This document shows positions 1 through 11,626 of a stretch of DNA of 64,000 nucleotides, in pieces (positions within the stretch are counted from its first letter, which is position 1; each line of letters begins with the position of its first letter). The DNA lies in assembly GCF_003813865.1 (NCBI RefSeq), contig NZ_RMVG01000013.1, positions 62,001-126,000 of the forward strand. The letters run 5' to 3'. Both the position numbers and the translations under genes were made by a program. Under the pieces are notes generated by a model. The model did no database searches. It was not told the origin of the DNA and saw only the letters and a list, made by a program, of their open reading frames with translations. Source of the stretch: Candidatus Pantoea deserta (lineage in GTDB: Bacteria; Pseudomonadota; Gammaproteobacteria; Enterobacterales; Enterobacteriaceae).

Positions 1-1603
<1,603 letters not shown>

Positions 1604-1611
1604 GGGGATTT

Positions 1612-1637
1612 CGCAGGCGGGTTCAGGCCCGTCTGCG
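1612..1637 (+). terminator. Hairpin terminator after purB
   Basis: CGCAGGCGGG and CCCGTCTGCG form a 10-pair stem with one wobble around a six-base loop, followed by TTAACCTTTT. It starts nine bases after the purB stop. Its last bases overlap the PhoP box of the next promoter. The T-run is interrupted, so termination may be partial. Confidence 0.55.
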
Positions 1638-1670
1638 TTAACCTTTTGTTTAAATGATTTTGCGTATACT
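1636..1670 (+). promoter_or_regulatory. PhoP box and -10 of the phoPQ promoter
   Basis: CGTTAA CCTTT TGTTTA (1636-1652) is a direct repeat with 11-bp spacing that matches the PhoP box (T/G)GTTTA-N5-(T/G)GTTTA. A -10 element TATACT lies at 1665-1670, 12 bases downstream, which is the spacing of PhoP-activated promoters. It implies positive autoregulation of phoPQ. Confidence 0.75.
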
Positions 1671-1709
1671 TTATCTCTACTGAATGTTCTGAATAATTAA
1701 GGACAAGCC

Positions 1710-2378
1710 ATGCGTGTTTTGGTTGTGGAAGATAATGCTCTGTTACGCCATCATCTCGCCGTTCAACTGCGTGAAATGGGTCATCAGGTCGATGCCGCTG
1801 AGGACGCAAAGGAAGCCGACTATTTTTTGCAGGAGCATTTGCCGGACATCGCGCTGGTTGATCTTGGCCTGCCGGATGAAGACGGCATGTCGCTGATCCG
1901 CCGCTGGCGCGGCCAGTCGGTGCGTCAGCCTATTCTGGTGCTGACCGCCCGCGAAGGCTGGCAGGCCAAAGTCGAGGCGCTGGAAGCCGGCGCCGATGAC
2001 TACGTGACAAAACCTTTCCATATTGAAGAAGTGGCCGCGCGTCTACAGGCGCTGATGCGCCGCAACAGCGGACACGCCTCGCAGATCATCGATATGACGC
2101 CCTTCCAGGTCGATCTGTCGCGCCGCGAACTCACTATCCACGACCAGCCGGTCAAGCTGACCGCCTTTGAATACACCATCGTGGAAACCCTGATCCGCAA
2201 CGCCGGTAAAGTGGTCAGCAAAGACTCGCTGATGCTACAGCTCTACCCCGATGCCGAGCTGCGTGAAAGCCATACCATTGATGTGCTGATGGGACGGTTG
2301 CGTAAGAAAATTCAGGCGCTGCATACGGATGAGGTGATCACAACCGTACGTGGGCAGGGATACCGTTTCGACATCTGA
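1710..2378 (+). CDS. phoP: Response regulator PhoP
   Basis: This is an OmpR-family response regulator of 222 residues (E. coli 223). The receiver domain spans about 1-120, with the phosphoacceptor Asp51 in LVDLGLP and the conserved lysine in VTKPF. The C-terminal winged-helix domain (about 125-220) binds PhoP boxes. PhoP controls the response to low magnesium, antimicrobial peptides and acid. The start is at GGACAAGCCATG. The gene shares one base with phoQ (TGATG), so the pair is translationally coupled. A PhoP box upstream fits autoregulation. Confidence 0.97.
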   Translation: MRVLVVEDNALLRHHLAVQLREMGHQVDAAEDAKEADYFLQEHLPDIALVDLGLPDEDGMSLIRRWRGQSVRQPILVLTAREGWQAKVEALEAGADDYVTKPFHIEEVAARLQALMRRNSGHASQIIDMTPFQVDLSRRELTIHDQPVKLTAFEYTIVETLIRNAGKVVSKDSLMLQLYPDAELRESHTIDVLMGRLRKKIQALHTDEVITTVRGQGYRFDI

Positions 2379-3838
2379 TGAAGTGGTTTACACGCTATCG
2401 CCCGCTTTCGCTGCGCGCCCGCTTTTTGCTGGCCTGTTCGGCTATTGTGCTGTTTCTCTCGCTGTCATACGGCATGGTGGCCGTTATCGGCTATGTCGTC
2501 AGCTTCGACAAGAATACCTACCGCGTTATGCGCGGCGAAAGTAATCTGTTTTTTACGCTGGCGCAGTGGCAAAACAACCAGCTGACGATTGCGCAGCCAG
2601 AGCGCATGACGCTGAATTTCCCGACGCTGGTGTTTATTTACGATGAGCAGGGCAAGCTGCTGTGGCAACAGCGCGACGTGCCTGAAATCCGCGCGAAAAT
2701 TCAGCCTGAGTGGCTGCTGAAGCCTGACTTCTATGAGATCGACACCAGCAACCGCACCAGCGCCGTCGCCATTGGCAACGATCTGTCGGCGCAAAAACGG
2801 CTGCACGCCATCGATAATGACAGCAACGATACCTTTACCCACTCGGTGGCCGTCAACCGCTACGACGCCACCACCAACCTGCCTGCGTTAACCATCGTGG
2901 TCGTGGATTCGATCCCGCAGGAACTTCAGCATTCCGATGTGGTGTGGTCATGGTTCAGCTATGTGCTGGCGGCCAACCTGATTCTGGTAATCCCCTTACT
3001 GTGGCTGGCGGCGCACTGGAGCCTGCGTCCGATTGGACGTCTTGCCACGCAGATACGCGAGCTGGAAACCAACCAGCGTGAGAACCTCGACGACTCGCCG
3101 CCGCAGGAGCTGCGCAGCCTGGTGCGCAATCTTAATTTGCTGTTGAGCAACGAACGGCAGCGCTATACCCGCTATCGCACTACCCTTTCCGACCTGACGC
3201 ACAGCCTGAAGACGCCGCTGGCGGTCCTGCAAAGCACGCTGCGTTCGCTGCGCAACAGCAAAGAGGTCACGATAGAACAGGCCGAGCCGGTGATGCTGGA
3301 GCAGATCAGCCGCATTTCGCAGCAGATCGGCTACTATCTGCATCGCGCCACCATGCAGGCGGACCACAACCCCCTGCTGCGCGATCTGCACCCGGTTTCC
3401 GCGCTGCTCGACAGCCTCTGCTCCGCGCTCAATAAGGTGTATCAGCACAAAGGCGTAGAGATTACGCTGGACGTTTCTCCGGAAGTCACCTTTATCGGCG
3501 ACAAGAACGACTTTATGGAAGTGCTGGGCAACGTGCTGGATAACGCCTGTAAATATTGTCTGGAGTTTATCGAAGTCAGCGCGCGCCAGACCGATCAGGC
3601 GCTGCATCTGTTTATTGATGATGACGGTCCGGGCATTCCCGAAAGCAAACGCGACCTGGTGTTTGTACGCGGACAGCGCGCCGATACGCTGCGTCCCGGC
3701 CAGGGCCTGGGCCTTGCCGTCGTGGTCGATATTCTGGAGCAGTATGAGGGCCAGGTGATTGCTACATCCAGTCCGTTGGGGGGGGCGCGCATGGAAGTTA
3801 TCTTCCGACGCCAGGAAGTCGAACATCGCCGCGAGTAG
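2378..3838 (+). CDS. phoQ: Sensor histidine kinase PhoQ
   Basis: PhoQ is the inner-membrane sensor of low Mg2+, cationic peptides and acid that phosphorylates PhoP. It has 486 residues, the E. coli length. Transmembrane segments are at about 17-42 and 193-214, with a periplasmic PAS-like sensor between. A HAMP region follows, then the H-box [13 protein letters not shown] (His275), an N-box near [11 protein letters not shown] and the G-box GQGLGLAV. The acidic patch that is EDDDDAE in E. coli (148-154) reads DNDSND here (146-151), followed by the conserved THSVAVN. The negative surface is therefore weaker, and metal sensing may differ. The kinase core looks intact. Confidence 0.96.
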   Translation: MKWFTRYRPLSLRARFLLACSAIVLFLSLSYGMVAVIGYVVSFDKNTYRVMRGESNLFFTLAQWQNNQLTIAQPERMTLNFPTLVFIYDEQGKLLWQQRDVPEIRAKIQPEWLLKPDFYEIDTSNRTSAVAIGNDLSAQKRLHAIDNDSNDTFTHSVAVNRYDATTNLPALTIVVVDSIPQELQHSDVVWSWFSYVLAANLILVIPLLWLAAHWSLRPIGRLATQIRELETNQRENLDDSPPQELRSLVRNLNLLLSNERQRYTRYRTTLSDLTHSLKTPLAVLQSTLRSLRNSKEVTIEQAEPVMLEQISRISQQIGYYLHRATMQADHNPLLRDLHPVSALLDSLCSALNKVYQHKGVEITLDVSPEVTFIGDKNDFMEVLGNVLDNACKYCLEFIEVSARQTDQALHLFIDDDGPGIPESKRDLVFVRGQRADTLRPGQGLGLAVVVDILEQYEGQVIATSSPLGGARMEVIFRRQEVEHRRE

Positions 3839-3895
3839 AAAGGCGCGCGGGCTGTTATACTTGCCTGCATTTACCGCCCCATGTGGAACCACTCT

Positions 3896-5023
3896 ATGGA
3901 CTATCAGCTCGATCTTAACTGGCCCGACTTTATTCAGCGCTACTGGCAAAAACGCCCGGTGCTGCTCAAACGCGGATTTAAAAACTTTATTGACCCTATC
4001 TCTCCTGACGAGCTGGCCGGGCTGGCAATGGAAAACGAGGTGGACAGCCGCCTGGTGAGCCATAACAACGGTAAATGGCAGGTGAGCCACGGCCCGTTTG
4101 AAAGCTTCGATCATCTCGGTGAAAATAACTGGTCGCTGCTGGTACAGGCGGTCAACCACTGGCATGAGCCGTCGGCGGCGCTGATGCGTCCGTTCCGTTT
4201 TCTGCCGGACTGGCGCATTGACGACCTGATGATTTCATTCGCCGTACCGGGCGGCGGCGTGGGTCCGCACTTCGATCAGTACGACGTCTTTATTATTCAG
4301 GGCACCGGCCGCCGCCGCTGGCGCGTCGGGGAAAAAGTGCCGATGAAGCAGCACTGCCCGCATCCCGACCTGCTCCAGGTGGAGCCGTTTGACGCCATCA
4401 TCGATGAAGAGATGGAGCCGGGCGATATTCTCTATATTCCACCGGGCTTTCCCCATGAAGGCTATTCGCTGGAAAACGCCATCAACTACTCAGTGGGTTT
4501 CCGCGCGCCCAGCGGCCGCGAACTGATCAGCGGTTTCGCTGATTACGTGCTGGCGCGCGAACTGGGCAGCTATCGCTACAGCGACCCTGACGTGCCCGCG
4601 CGCGACTGCCCGTCGCAAATCCTGCCGGAGGAGCTGGAAGGCATTCGCAAGGTCATGCAGGACGTTATCGATCAGCCAGAGCATTTCGCTAACTGGTTCG
4701 GCGAATTTATTTCTCAGTCTCGTCATGAGCTGGACGTGGCGCCGCCGGAACCGCCCTATCAGCCTGATGAGATCTACGATGCGCTGCAACAGGGCGATAC
4801 GCTGTCGCGTCTGGGCGGCCTGCGCGTGCTGACTATCGGCGAGGCGGTCTATGTTAACGGCGAGCGCGTCGAGTGTTCACAGCCGGCAGTGTTGACAGCG
4901 CTGGCGCACCGCCATCAGCTAAGCCTTGAGGATTTCGGTGAGGCGCTGGATGATCCGTCGCTGCTGGCGCAGCTGGCCGCGCTGGTTAACGCCGGATACT
5001 GGTATTTCGGCGACGCTGAGTAA
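3896..5023 (+). CDS. roxA: Ribosomal protein uL16 arginine 3-hydroxylase
   Basis: RoxA (YcfD) is a 2-oxoglutarate/Fe(II) oxygenase that hydroxylates an arginine of ribosomal protein L16. From the start MDYQLDLNWP, which aligns with the E. coli N-terminus, it has 375 residues. An upstream in-frame ATG at 3881 would add only five residues. The JmjC-type iron ligands are visible as His125-x-Asp127 (GPHFDQYD) and His187 (GFPHEG). The C-terminal part has the winged-helix region typical of ROX proteins. It lies downstream of phoQ as in E. coli and converges on pepT. Confidence 0.94.
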   Translation: MDYQLDLNWPDFIQRYWQKRPVLLKRGFKNFIDPISPDELAGLAMENEVDSRLVSHNNGKWQVSHGPFESFDHLGENNWSLLVQAVNHWHEPSAALMRPFRFLPDWRIDDLMISFAVPGGGVGPHFDQYDVFIIQGTGRRRWRVGEKVPMKQHCPHPDLLQVEPFDAIIDEEMEPGDILYIPPGFPHEGYSLENAINYSVGFRAPSGRELISGFADYVLARELGSYRYSDPDVPARDCPSQILPEELEGIRKVMQDVIDQPEHFANWFGEFISQSRHELDVAPPEPPYQPDEIYDALQQGDTLSRLGGLRVLTIGEAVYVNGERVECSQPAVLTALAHRHQLSLEDFGEALDDPSLLAQLAALVNAGYWYFGDAE

Positions 5024-5032
5024 GCAACATAA

Positions 5033-5054
5033 AACGCTCCCTGACGGGAGCGTT
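5033..5054. terminator. Hairpin between convergent roxA and pepT
   Basis: AACGCTCCC and GGGAGCGTT form a perfect nine-pair stem with a four-base loop, 10 bases after the roxA stop. No clear T-run follows on the plus strand; AAAA precedes it, which gives a short T-run on the minus strand. It probably serves both converging genes. Confidence 0.5.
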
Positions 5055-5100
5055 GACCACTGTACCCAGGCGCCTGCTCACCCTGAGGCGGGCGCGCGTT

Positions 5101-6330
5101 TTACGCCTTTTTCTCTGCGGCCAGTGCCGCCAGCCGCACGATCACATCAACCGCCTGCGCCATGATATTGAGCGAGGCGAACTCATGTTTGCCGTGATAG
5201 TTATAGCCGCCGGTAAAGATGTTCGGGCACGGCAGTCCCTTCCACGACAGGGCTGAGCCATCCGTGCCGCCGCGGATCGGCTTCACCTTTGGCTCGATGC
5301 CGCAGTCGCGCATGGCCTGTAGCGCCAGTTCGATAATATGCGGATGCGGCTCCACCTTCTCACGCATATTGCGATAGCTGTTGCTGATCTCTACCGTCAC
5401 TGAGCAGTCTTTATGCAAACCGGCGTTAATACGCTCCGCGATCGCCGTCAGCACCTGCTTACGCTGCTCAAACGATGCCGTGTCGAAATCGCGAATAATG
5501 TACTGCAACTCGGCGTGCTCTACTGTGCCCTTCATCTGGTGCAGATGGTAAAAGCCTTCGTAGCCGTCAGTAAACTGCGGGCGCTCTTTCGCCGGAACTT
5601 CCGCATGGAAGGCGGTCGCCACGTCCAGCGCGTTCACCATGACGCCTTTTGCCGAGCCGGGATGCACATTATTGCCCACAATCTTCACCACCGCTGACGC
5701 AGCGTTAAAGTTCTCATACTCAAATTCGCCCAGATCGCTACCGTCCACGGTATAAGCCCAGTCGGCGGCAAACCCTTCCACATCGAAATGAGAGGTGCCG
5801 CGTCCGATCTCTTCATCCGGGGTAAAGGCTACGCGAATAGCGCCGTGCGGAATATCGCCTTTAGCGAGGCGCGCCATCGCCGTCATGATTTCAGCAATGC
5901 CGGCCTTATCGTCAGCGCCGAGCAGCGTCTTACCGTCGGTCGTGATCAGGGTATGGCCGGTCAGCTTATGCAGGATGGGGAACATCACCGGCGACAGCAC
6001 CTCTTCACCCGTGCCCAGCGCAATATCGCCGCCGCGATAGTGCTCAATAATCTGCGGATTGACATTTTTCGCCGTAAAGTCAGGCGAGGTATCCATATGG
6101 GAGATAAAGCCGATCACCGGCGTCGGCCAGTCGACATTAGCGGGCAGCGTGCCCATTACACAGCAGTGATCGCTGAGGGATACGTCAACAAAACCCAGCG
6201 CAATCAGCTCTTCCTGCAACTTGCGCGCCAGCGTCCACTGCCCTTCACTGCTCGGCACCTGACGCGCCTGCGGTTTAGCCTGCGTCTCTATCGCCACATA
6301 ACTTAGAAAACGTTCAAGTAACTGGTCCAT
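5101..6330 (-). CDS. pepT: Peptidase T (tripeptidase)
   Basis: PepT is a cytoplasmic dinuclear-zinc aminotripeptidase of family M20 that removes the N-terminal residue from tripeptides. The product has 409 residues, close to E. coli (408). Metal and catalytic residues are visible: His78 and Asp80 in SHMDTSPD, Asp140 in GADDKAG, Glu173/Glu174 in TPDEE, and the late histidine in YHGKHEF. The start [12 protein letters not shown] aligns with the known N-terminus and has AAGGATGG just upstream; the 12 codons before it in the open frame are not expected to be used. The gene is divergent from potA and convergent with roxA. Confidence 0.95.
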   Translation of the reverse strand: MDQLLERFLSYVAIETQAKPQARQVPSSEGQWTLARKLQEELIALGFVDVSLSDHCCVMGTLPANVDWPTPVIGFISHMDTSPDFTAKNVNPQIIEHYRGGDIALGTGEEVLSPVMFPILHKLTGHTLITTDGKTLLGADDKAGIAEIMTAMARLAKGDIPHGAIRVAFTPDEEIGRGTSHFDVEGFAADWAYTVDGSDLGEFEYENFNAASAVVKIVGNNVHPGSAKGVMVNALDVATAFHAEVPAKERPQFTDGYEGFYHLHQMKGTVEHAELQYIIRDFDTASFEQRKQVLTAIAERINAGLHKDCSVTVEISNSYRNMREKVEPHPHIIELALQAMRDCGIEPKVKPIRGGTDGSALSWKGLPCPNIFTGGYNYHGKHEFASLNIMAQAVDVIVRLAALAAEKKA

Positions 6331-6645
6331 ATGCCATCCTTCAAAGAAGCAGACTGTTATTATCAACAGCCGTATCCGACGCGTGTTGCGTCATATCATT
6401 ATCTGACAGGTTAACCTGCGCTGCGCGATTGCAGAAGCGATGAAGGAAAAAAACCAGGGGCTGCATCAAAAGGCGCATTTATCGCAGGCGGTATCATGCG
6501 CAGGGTCGCGCGTTATACGCTCTTTTCACCGTCAAAACATGGCATTGCCATGATTTTCAGGTATCATCGCGCCCTCTCGCTGGCAGGCCGTTACCAACGG
6601 CTATGCTGTAACCTGTTCGACCTCATTACCAACTGAGTGACTAAA
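6331..6645. other. Divergent control region pepT / potA
   Basis: These 315 bases hold the promoters of pepT (minus) and potABCD (plus). The clearest structure is the inverted repeat CATGGC-ATT-GCCATG at 6538-6552. A half FNR site (TTGAT on the minus strand, just upstream of pepT) is present without its second half. No coding sequence is supported. Confidence 0.5.
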
Positions 6646-7761
6646 ATGACGCAAACACGCGCGCAGCAGGCGCTGGTTACGCTTTCTGGCATCAGTAAAG
6701 CTTTCGACGGCAAGTCCATTATCAGCGACTTTAACCTGACTATCGGACACGGAGAATTTATTACTCTGCTCGGTCCGTCAGGCTGCGGCAAAACCACTAT
6801 TCTGCGGCTGATCGCCGGGCTGGAAGAGGTCGACAGCGGCCGCGTGATGCTGGATGACAATGACATCACCGATACCCCCGCCGAGCACCGCCACGTTAAT
6901 ACCGTATTCCAGAGCTACGCGCTCTTTCCGCACATGTCGGTGTTTGAAAACGTGGCCTTTGGCCTGCGCATGCAGAAAACTCCGCATGCCGAGATCGCCG
7001 CGCGCGTCAGCGAGGCGCTGGCGATGGTGCAGCTGGAAACCTTTGCCGATCGCCGTCCGCATCAGCTGTCCGGCGGTCAACAGCAGCGCGTCGCCATCGC
7101 GCGCGCGGTGGTGAATCGCCCCAAAGTGCTGCTGCTCGATGAGTCGCTTTCGGCGCTGGATTACAAGCTGCGCAAACAGATGCAGAACGAATTAAAAGCG
7201 CTCCAGCGCAAGCTCGGCATTACCTTTATTTTCGTCACCCACGATCAGGAAGAGGCGCTGACCATGTCAGATCGCATCGTGGTCATGCGCGACGGCAAGA
7301 TTGAGCAGGACGGCACGCCGCGCGAAATCTATGAAGAGCCGAAAAATCTGTTTGTAGCGCGCTTTATCGGCGAAATAAACGTCTTTGACGCCGACGTGCT
7401 CGACATCCGCGATGCGCCGCGCCTGCGCGCGCGCGTGGAGGGTCGGGAATGCGATATTCATTGCTCCTTCCCGGCGAGCGTCGGCGATCGCCTGCACGTT
7501 CTGCTGCGACCGGAAGATCTGCGCGTTGACGAAGTGCACAGCGACCAGGCGGTGGAAGGGTTAATCGGCTACGTGCGCGAGCGCAACTATAAGGGCATGA
7601 CGCTGGAATCTACCGTGGAGCTGGAAAACGGCAAGCTGGTCACGGTAAGCGAGTTCTTTAATGAAGACGATCCCGACTTCGATCACTCGCTTAATCAGAA
7701 AATGGCGGTGAACTGGGTGCCCAGCTGGGAGGTGGTGCTGCCGTATGAAACTGATGCGTAA
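6646..7761 (+). CDS. potA: Spermidine/putrescine ABC transporter ATPase
   Basis: PotA is the ATPase of the spermidine-preferential PotABCD importer. From the ATG at 6646 it has 371 residues; a GTG at 6637 would add three. It has Walker A GPSGCGKT (43-50), the ABC signature LSGGQQQR (141-148), Walker B VLLLDES (161-167) and the H-loop THDQEEA. The C-terminal regulatory TOBE-type domain includes LLRPEDLRV. It overlaps potB by 17 bases, so translation is coupled. It is the first gene of the operon and divergent from pepT, as in E. coli. Confidence 0.95.
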   Translation: MTQTRAQQALVTLSGISKAFDGKSIISDFNLTIGHGEFITLLGPSGCGKTTILRLIAGLEEVDSGRVMLDDNDITDTPAEHRHVNTVFQSYALFPHMSVFENVAFGLRMQKTPHAEIAARVSEALAMVQLETFADRRPHQLSGGQQQRVAIARAVVNRPKVLLLDESLSALDYKLRKQMQNELKALQRKLGITFIFVTHDQEEALTMSDRIVVMRDGKIEQDGTPREIYEEPKNLFVARFIGEINVFDADVLDIRDAPRLRARVEGRECDIHCSFPASVGDRLHVLLRPEDLRVDEVHSDQAVEGLIGYVRERNYKGMTLESTVELENGKLVTVSEFFNEDDPDFDHSLNQKMAVNWVPSWEVVLPYETDA

Positions 7762-8605
7762 TCGTTTCCAGAAAGGCGTCACGGCGCTAATCGTCGGCTG
7801 GCTGACGCTGTTTGTGCTGCTGCCAAACCTGATGATTTTTATCACCAGCTTTCTGACGCGCGACGACGCGCGCTTCGTGCGCGGCGTATTTACGTTCAGT
7901 AACTATACGCGGCTGCTCGATCCCCTCTACGGCGAAGTGCTGCTGCACTCGCTGAATATGGCGGTTATCGCCACGCTTAGCTGCTTGCTGCTGGGCTATC
8001 CCTTCGCCTGGTGCCTGACAAAACTGCCGGCGCGCCTGCGCCCGCTGATGCTGTTTCTGCTGATTGTGCCCTTCTGGACCAATTCGCTGATCCGCATTTA
8101 CGGGCTGAAAATTTTTCTCAGCACGCGCGGCTGGCTGAATGACTTTTTATTGTGGCTGGGCGTCATCGAGTCGCCTTTTCGCATTATGTACACGCCGCAG
8201 GCGGTGATCCTCGGCCTGATCTATATCCTGCTGCCCTTTATGGTGCTGCCGCTCTACTCCAGCCTGGAAAAGCTGGATCGCGCCTGTCTGGAAGCCGCAC
8301 GCGACCTGGGCGCCGGTAAAGCGCAGACCTTCTTTCGCATTATCCTGCCGCTCACCATGCCCGGCATCGCTGCGGGCTGTCTGCTGGTGCTTATCCCGGC
8401 GATGGGGCTGTTCTATGTGGCCGATCTGATGGGCGGCGCAAAGAATTTGCTGATCGGCAACGTGATTAAGAGCCAGTTCCTGACGATTCGCGACTGGCCG
8501 TTCGGCGCGGCCACCAGCATTGTCATGACGCTGCTGATGGGCCTGATGCTGCTGTTTTACTGGCGCGCCGCGCGCCTGCTGAACAAAAAGGTGGAGCTGG
8601 AATGA
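7745..8605 (+). CDS. potB: Spermidine/putrescine ABC transporter permease
   Basis: PotB is one of the two membrane permeases of PotABCD. It has 286 residues and about six hydrophobic segments. The EAA loop that contacts PotA is visible as [15 protein letters not shown]. The start at 7745 has GGGAGGTGG nine bases upstream, inside the potA end. It is about 11 residues longer at the N-terminus than E. coli PotB, and another ATG at 7754 is possible. The stop overlaps the potC start by four bases (ATGA type). Confidence 0.95.
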   Translation: MKLMRNRFQKGVTALIVGWLTLFVLLPNLMIFITSFLTRDDARFVRGVFTFSNYTRLLDPLYGEVLLHSLNMAVIATLSCLLLGYPFAWCLTKLPARLRPLMLFLLIVPFWTNSLIRIYGLKIFLSTRGWLNDFLLWLGVIESPFRIMYTPQAVILGLIYILLPFMVLPLYSSLEKLDRACLEAARDLGAGKAQTFFRIILPLTMPGIAAGCLLVLIPAMGLFYVADLMGGAKNLLIGNVIKSQFLTIRDWPFGAATSIVMTLLMGLMLLFYWRAARLLNKKVELE

Positions 8606-9375
8606 TGACGCGCCTGCTACGCGGCGGCTTTATGGCCGTGATCTACGCCTGGTTTTATATCCCTATCGTCATCCTGATCGTCAACTCGTTTAACGCGTCG
8701 CGCTTTGGCATCAACTGGCAGGGTTTCAGCACGCAGTGGTACAGCCTGCTGATGAACAACGACAGCCTGATTCAGGCCGCGCAGCACTCGCTGATGATGG
8801 GCGTGCTCTCCGCCAGCTGCGCGACGCTTATCGGCTCGCTCACCGCGGTCGCCCTCTACCGCTATCGCTTTCGCGGCAAACCCTTCGTTAGCGGCATGCT
8901 GTTCGTGGTAATGATGTCGCCGGATATTGTCATGGCGATTTCGCTGCTGGTGCTGTTTATGCTGCTGGGCATTTCGCTCGGCTTCTGGTCGCTGCTCTTT
9001 TCGCATATTACGTTCTGCCTGCCCTTTGTGGCGATCACCGTCTATTCGCGGCTAAAGGGCTTTGACGTGCGCATGCTGGAGGCCGCGAAAGACCTGGGCG
9101 CCAGCGAAACCACCATTCTGCGCAAAATTATTCTGCCGCTGGCGATGCCTGCGGTGGCGGCGGGCTGGCTGCTGAGCTTTACCCTGTCGATGGATGACGT
9201 GGTGGTCTCTTCTTTCGTGACCGGTCCGACCTTTGAGATTTTGCCTTTGAAGATCTATTCGATGGTCAAGGTCGGCGTCTCGCCGGAGGTAAATGCGCTG
9301 GCGACGATTTTACTGCTGCTGTCGCTGCTGTTGGTCGGCGTTAGCCAGCTGTTGCTCCGTGATAAAACCAAATAG
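8602..9375 (+). CDS. potC: Spermidine/putrescine ABC transporter permease
   Basis: PotC is the second permease of the polyamine importer, 257 residues with about six membrane segments. The EAA loop reads LEAAKDLGASETTI. It begins with two consecutive ATG codons (8602 and 8605), and the first overlaps the end of potB. It ends ten bases before potD, with the potD ribosome site directly after its stop. Confidence 0.95.
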   Translation: MMTRLLRGGFMAVIYAWFYIPIVILIVNSFNASRFGINWQGFSTQWYSLLMNNDSLIQAAQHSLMMGVLSASCATLIGSLTAVALYRYRFRGKPFVSGMLFVVMMSPDIVMAISLLVLFMLLGISLGFWSLLFSHITFCLPFVAITVYSRLKGFDVRMLEAAKDLGASETTILRKIILPLAMPAVAAGWLLSFTLSMDDVVVSSFVTGPTFEILPLKIYSMVKVGVSPEVNALATILLLLSLLLVGVSQLLLRDKTK

Positions 9376-9385
9376 AGGATTGATG

Positions 9386-10429
9386 ATGAAGAAATGGTCT
9401 CACTGGCTGGCGGCTGGGGCGCTGGCGCTGAGCATGCAGAGCGCGCAGGCTGATAGCAGCAATACGCTCTACTTCTACAACTGGACGGAATATGTGCCGC
9501 CGGGGCTGCTGGAGCAATTCACCAAAGAGACCGGCATCAAGGTGATTTACTCTACCTACGAGTCCAACGAAAGCATGTACGCCAAACTGAAGACCTGGAA
9601 AGAGGGCGCGTACGATCTGGTGGTGCCTTCCACCTACTTTGTCGCCAAAATGCGCAATGAAGGGATGCTGCAAAAAATTGACAAGACGCAGCTGAGCAAC
9701 TTCCATAACCTCGATCCCAGTCTGCTGAACAAGCCGTTTGATCCGAACAATGACTACTCTATTCCCTATATCTGGGGCGCAACGGCGATTGGCGTCAATA
9801 CCGATGTGGTAGACGCGAAGTCGGTGCAGAGCTGGGCCGATCTGTGGAAGCCGGAGTATAAGCAAAGCCTGCTGCTGACCGATGACGCGCGTGAAGTGTT
9901 CCAGATGGCGCTGCGCAAGCTAGGACTTTCCGGCAACACGCGCGATCCAAAAGAGATCAATGCCGCCTTTGAAGAGCTGAAAAAGCTGATGCCAAACGTG
10001 CTGGCCTTTAACTCCGATAACCCCGGCAATCCCTATATGGAAGGCGAAGTCAATCTGGGTATGATCTGGAACGGTTCCGCTTACGTCGCGCGCCAGGCGG
10101 GCACGCCGCTTGAGGTGGTGTGGCCGAAAGAAGGCGGCATTTTCTGGATGGATAACCTGGCGATCCCGGCGAACGCGAAAAACAAGGCGGGCGCGCTGAA
10201 ACTGATTAACTTCCTGCTGCGTCCGGACGTGGCGGCGAAAGTCGCGGAAACCATTGGCTATCCGACGCCGAACCTCGCCGCCAGGGCGCTGCTGCCGAAA
10301 GCGGTGGCGAACGATCCGTCGCTCTACCCTTCCGCCGAGGTGATCAACAACGGCGAATGGCAAAACGACGTCGGCGACGCCAGCGTGCTGTATGAGACGC
10401 TGTTCCAGAAGTTAAAGGCAGGCCGGTAA
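9386..10429 (+). CDS. potD: Spermidine/putrescine-binding periplasmic protein
   Basis: PotD is the periplasmic receptor that delivers spermidine or putrescine to PotBC. It has 347 residues from the ATG at 9386 (AGAGG seven bases upstream; a second ATG lies three bases earlier). A Sec signal peptide is visible, KKWSHWLAAGALALSMQSAQA, with cleavage near residue 23 before DSSNTLYFYNW. The mature part starts with the family segment LYFYNWTEYVPPG. Polyamine-binding aromatic and acidic residues appear conserved, for example WGATAIGVN and WNGSAYVA. It is the last gene of potABCD. Confidence 0.96.
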   Translation: MKKWSHWLAAGALALSMQSAQADSSNTLYFYNWTEYVPPGLLEQFTKETGIKVIYSTYESNESMYAKLKTWKEGAYDLVVPSTYFVAKMRNEGMLQKIDKTQLSNFHNLDPSLLNKPFDPNNDYSIPYIWGATAIGVNTDVVDAKSVQSWADLWKPEYKQSLLLTDDAREVFQMALRKLGLSGNTRDPKEINAAFEELKKLMPNVLAFNSDNPGNPYMEGEVNLGMIWNGSAYVARQAGTPLEVVWPKEGGIFWMDNLAIPANAKNKAGALKLINFLLRPDVAAKVAETIGYPTPNLAARALLPKAVANDPSLYPSAEVINNGEWQNDVGDASVLYETLFQKLKAGR

Positions 10430-10495
10430 AAAGCAGCCGTAACGGCTAAAGGCGGATTAGCTACTAAGAAGCCGCAGCAAAGTTTAACCGCGGGT

Positions 10496-10687
10496 GACAG
10501 GGAGCGGGGAGCAAAGCGTCCCGCGACAGAGACAAAAACGCCGAGGCGTTTTTAGACAACGCAGCGCGTTGGCCCGTTTACGGGCGCACCTCAGGGACGA
10601 GGTGCGTATCCGCGCGGGACGAGCTGGCAGGGATACCGTTTTTGCGTCTTTGCGATCGGGCCTTGTCGCCCGCGTTACGTCCCTGTC
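10496..10687. repeat. Nested-palindrome intergenic element between potD and cobB
   Basis: The convergent gap holds a compact structured element. Outer inverted repeats are GACAGGGA (10496-10503) and TCCCTGTC (10680-10687). Inside are three perfect hairpins: AAAAACGCC-GA-GGCGTTTTT (10534-10553), GCCCG-TTTA-CGGGC (10572-10585) and GCACCTC-N6-GAGGTGC (10586-10605). No convincing coding frame covers it. This resembles a miniature inverted-repeat or REP/BIME-type sequence, but no second copy occurs in the window, so the class is unproven. The first inner hairpin could also act as a terminator for potD. Confidence 0.5.
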
Positions 10688-10711
10688 CTGCAGCGATAGT
10701 TTTTTGATTTT

Positions 10712-11545
10712 CTACTTATACAAACTGCGCAAAAAACCATCCACAAACTGCGGTACTTCCTGGCTCGCCAGACCGTAGTGACGCTCGGCAAACTCATTGC
10801 CCACCTGGCTCGGCTCCAGATTCAGCTCCACGGTATGCGCGCCCTGAAGTTTGGCCTCATGCACAAATCCTGCGGCCGGATAAACATGGCCGGAGGTGCC
10901 GATGGCGATAAACAGATCCGCCTTTTCCAGCGCGTGGTAGATCTCTTCCATGCCGATGGGCATCTCGCCGAACCACACCACGTGCGGGCGCAGCGGCGCG
11001 GGAAACTGACAGCAGGTGCAGCGATCGTCCGTGGTGATATCCTTATCCCAGCTGATGACCTGGCCGCTGCTGGTGCAGCGCGCCTTCAGCAGCTCGCCAT
11101 GCATATGCAGCACGCGGGTATTGCCTGCGCGCTCGTGCAGATTATCAATGTTCTGCGTCACCAGCAGAAAGTTTTCGCCCAGCACCTGTTCCAGCTCGGC
11201 CAGCGCTTTGTGCGCGGCGTTAGGCTGAATGTCGCTGGACTGCAACGCCCGACGGCGCTGATTGTAAAAACGCTGCACCAGTTCGGGATCGCGGCGGTAG
11301 CCTTCCGGCGTCGCCACATCTTCCACCCGATGTTCTTCCCACAGGCCATCGGCAGCGCGAAAGGTCTGGATGCCCGATTCGGCTGAGATCCCCGCGCCGG
11401 TCAGCACCACCACAAAGGGCTGCGGATGGGCCGCCAGTTCCGCCTGACGATCGCGCTCAAAAATACGCTGGCGAAAACGCTGATGTACCTTGCGACGGGT
11501 CTTTCTGTAGCGGGCGAGCCGCAAGCGTCGACGCGGTGTGCGCAT
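10712..11545 (-). CDS. cobB: NAD-dependent protein deacylase (sirtuin)
   Basis: CobB removes acetyl and succinyl groups from lysines using NAD+. It has 277 residues (E. coli 279). It contains the NAD motif GAGISAESG (50-58), [12 protein letters not shown], the catalytic histidine in HMHGE (His149) and cysteines of the small zinc module (Cys157 and CTCC at 176-179). Tyr94 and Arg97 in FYNQR match the pair that gives E. coli CobB its desuccinylase activity. The arginine-rich N-terminal extension (1-30) is the long-isoform form. E. coli has nagK between this gene and lolE; here only 81 bases separate them. Confidence 0.95.
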   Translation of the reverse strand: MRTPRRRLRLARYRKTRRKVHQRFRQRIFERDRQAELAAHPQPFVVVLTGAGISAESGIQTFRAADGLWEEHRVEDVATPEGYRRDPELVQRFYNQRRRALQSSDIQPNAAHKALAELEQVLGENFLLVTQNIDNLHERAGNTRVLHMHGELLKARCTSSGQVISWDKDITTDDRCTCCQFPAPLRPHVVWFGEMPIGMEEIYHALEKADLFIAIGTSGHVYPAAGFVHEAKLQGAHTVELNLEPSQVGNEFAERHYGLASQEVPQFVDGFLRSLYK

Positions 11546-11626
11546 AAAAACTCCTTGTGGGCGATGTCAGTCGCGCCAGAAAACTCAGGTGTAGCGGCCA
11601 CGCGTGACAGCGCGATGCCGCCTTTT

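Noticed and set aside
2996..4165. Long minus-strand open frame of 389 codons opposite phoQ and roxA
   Set aside because: It is a shadow of GC-rich coding sequence; the amino-acid sequence has no recognisable domain and the plus-strand genes are certain.
6340..6365. FNR site before pepT
   Set aside because: Only one half-site (TTGAT) is present; the second half does not match.
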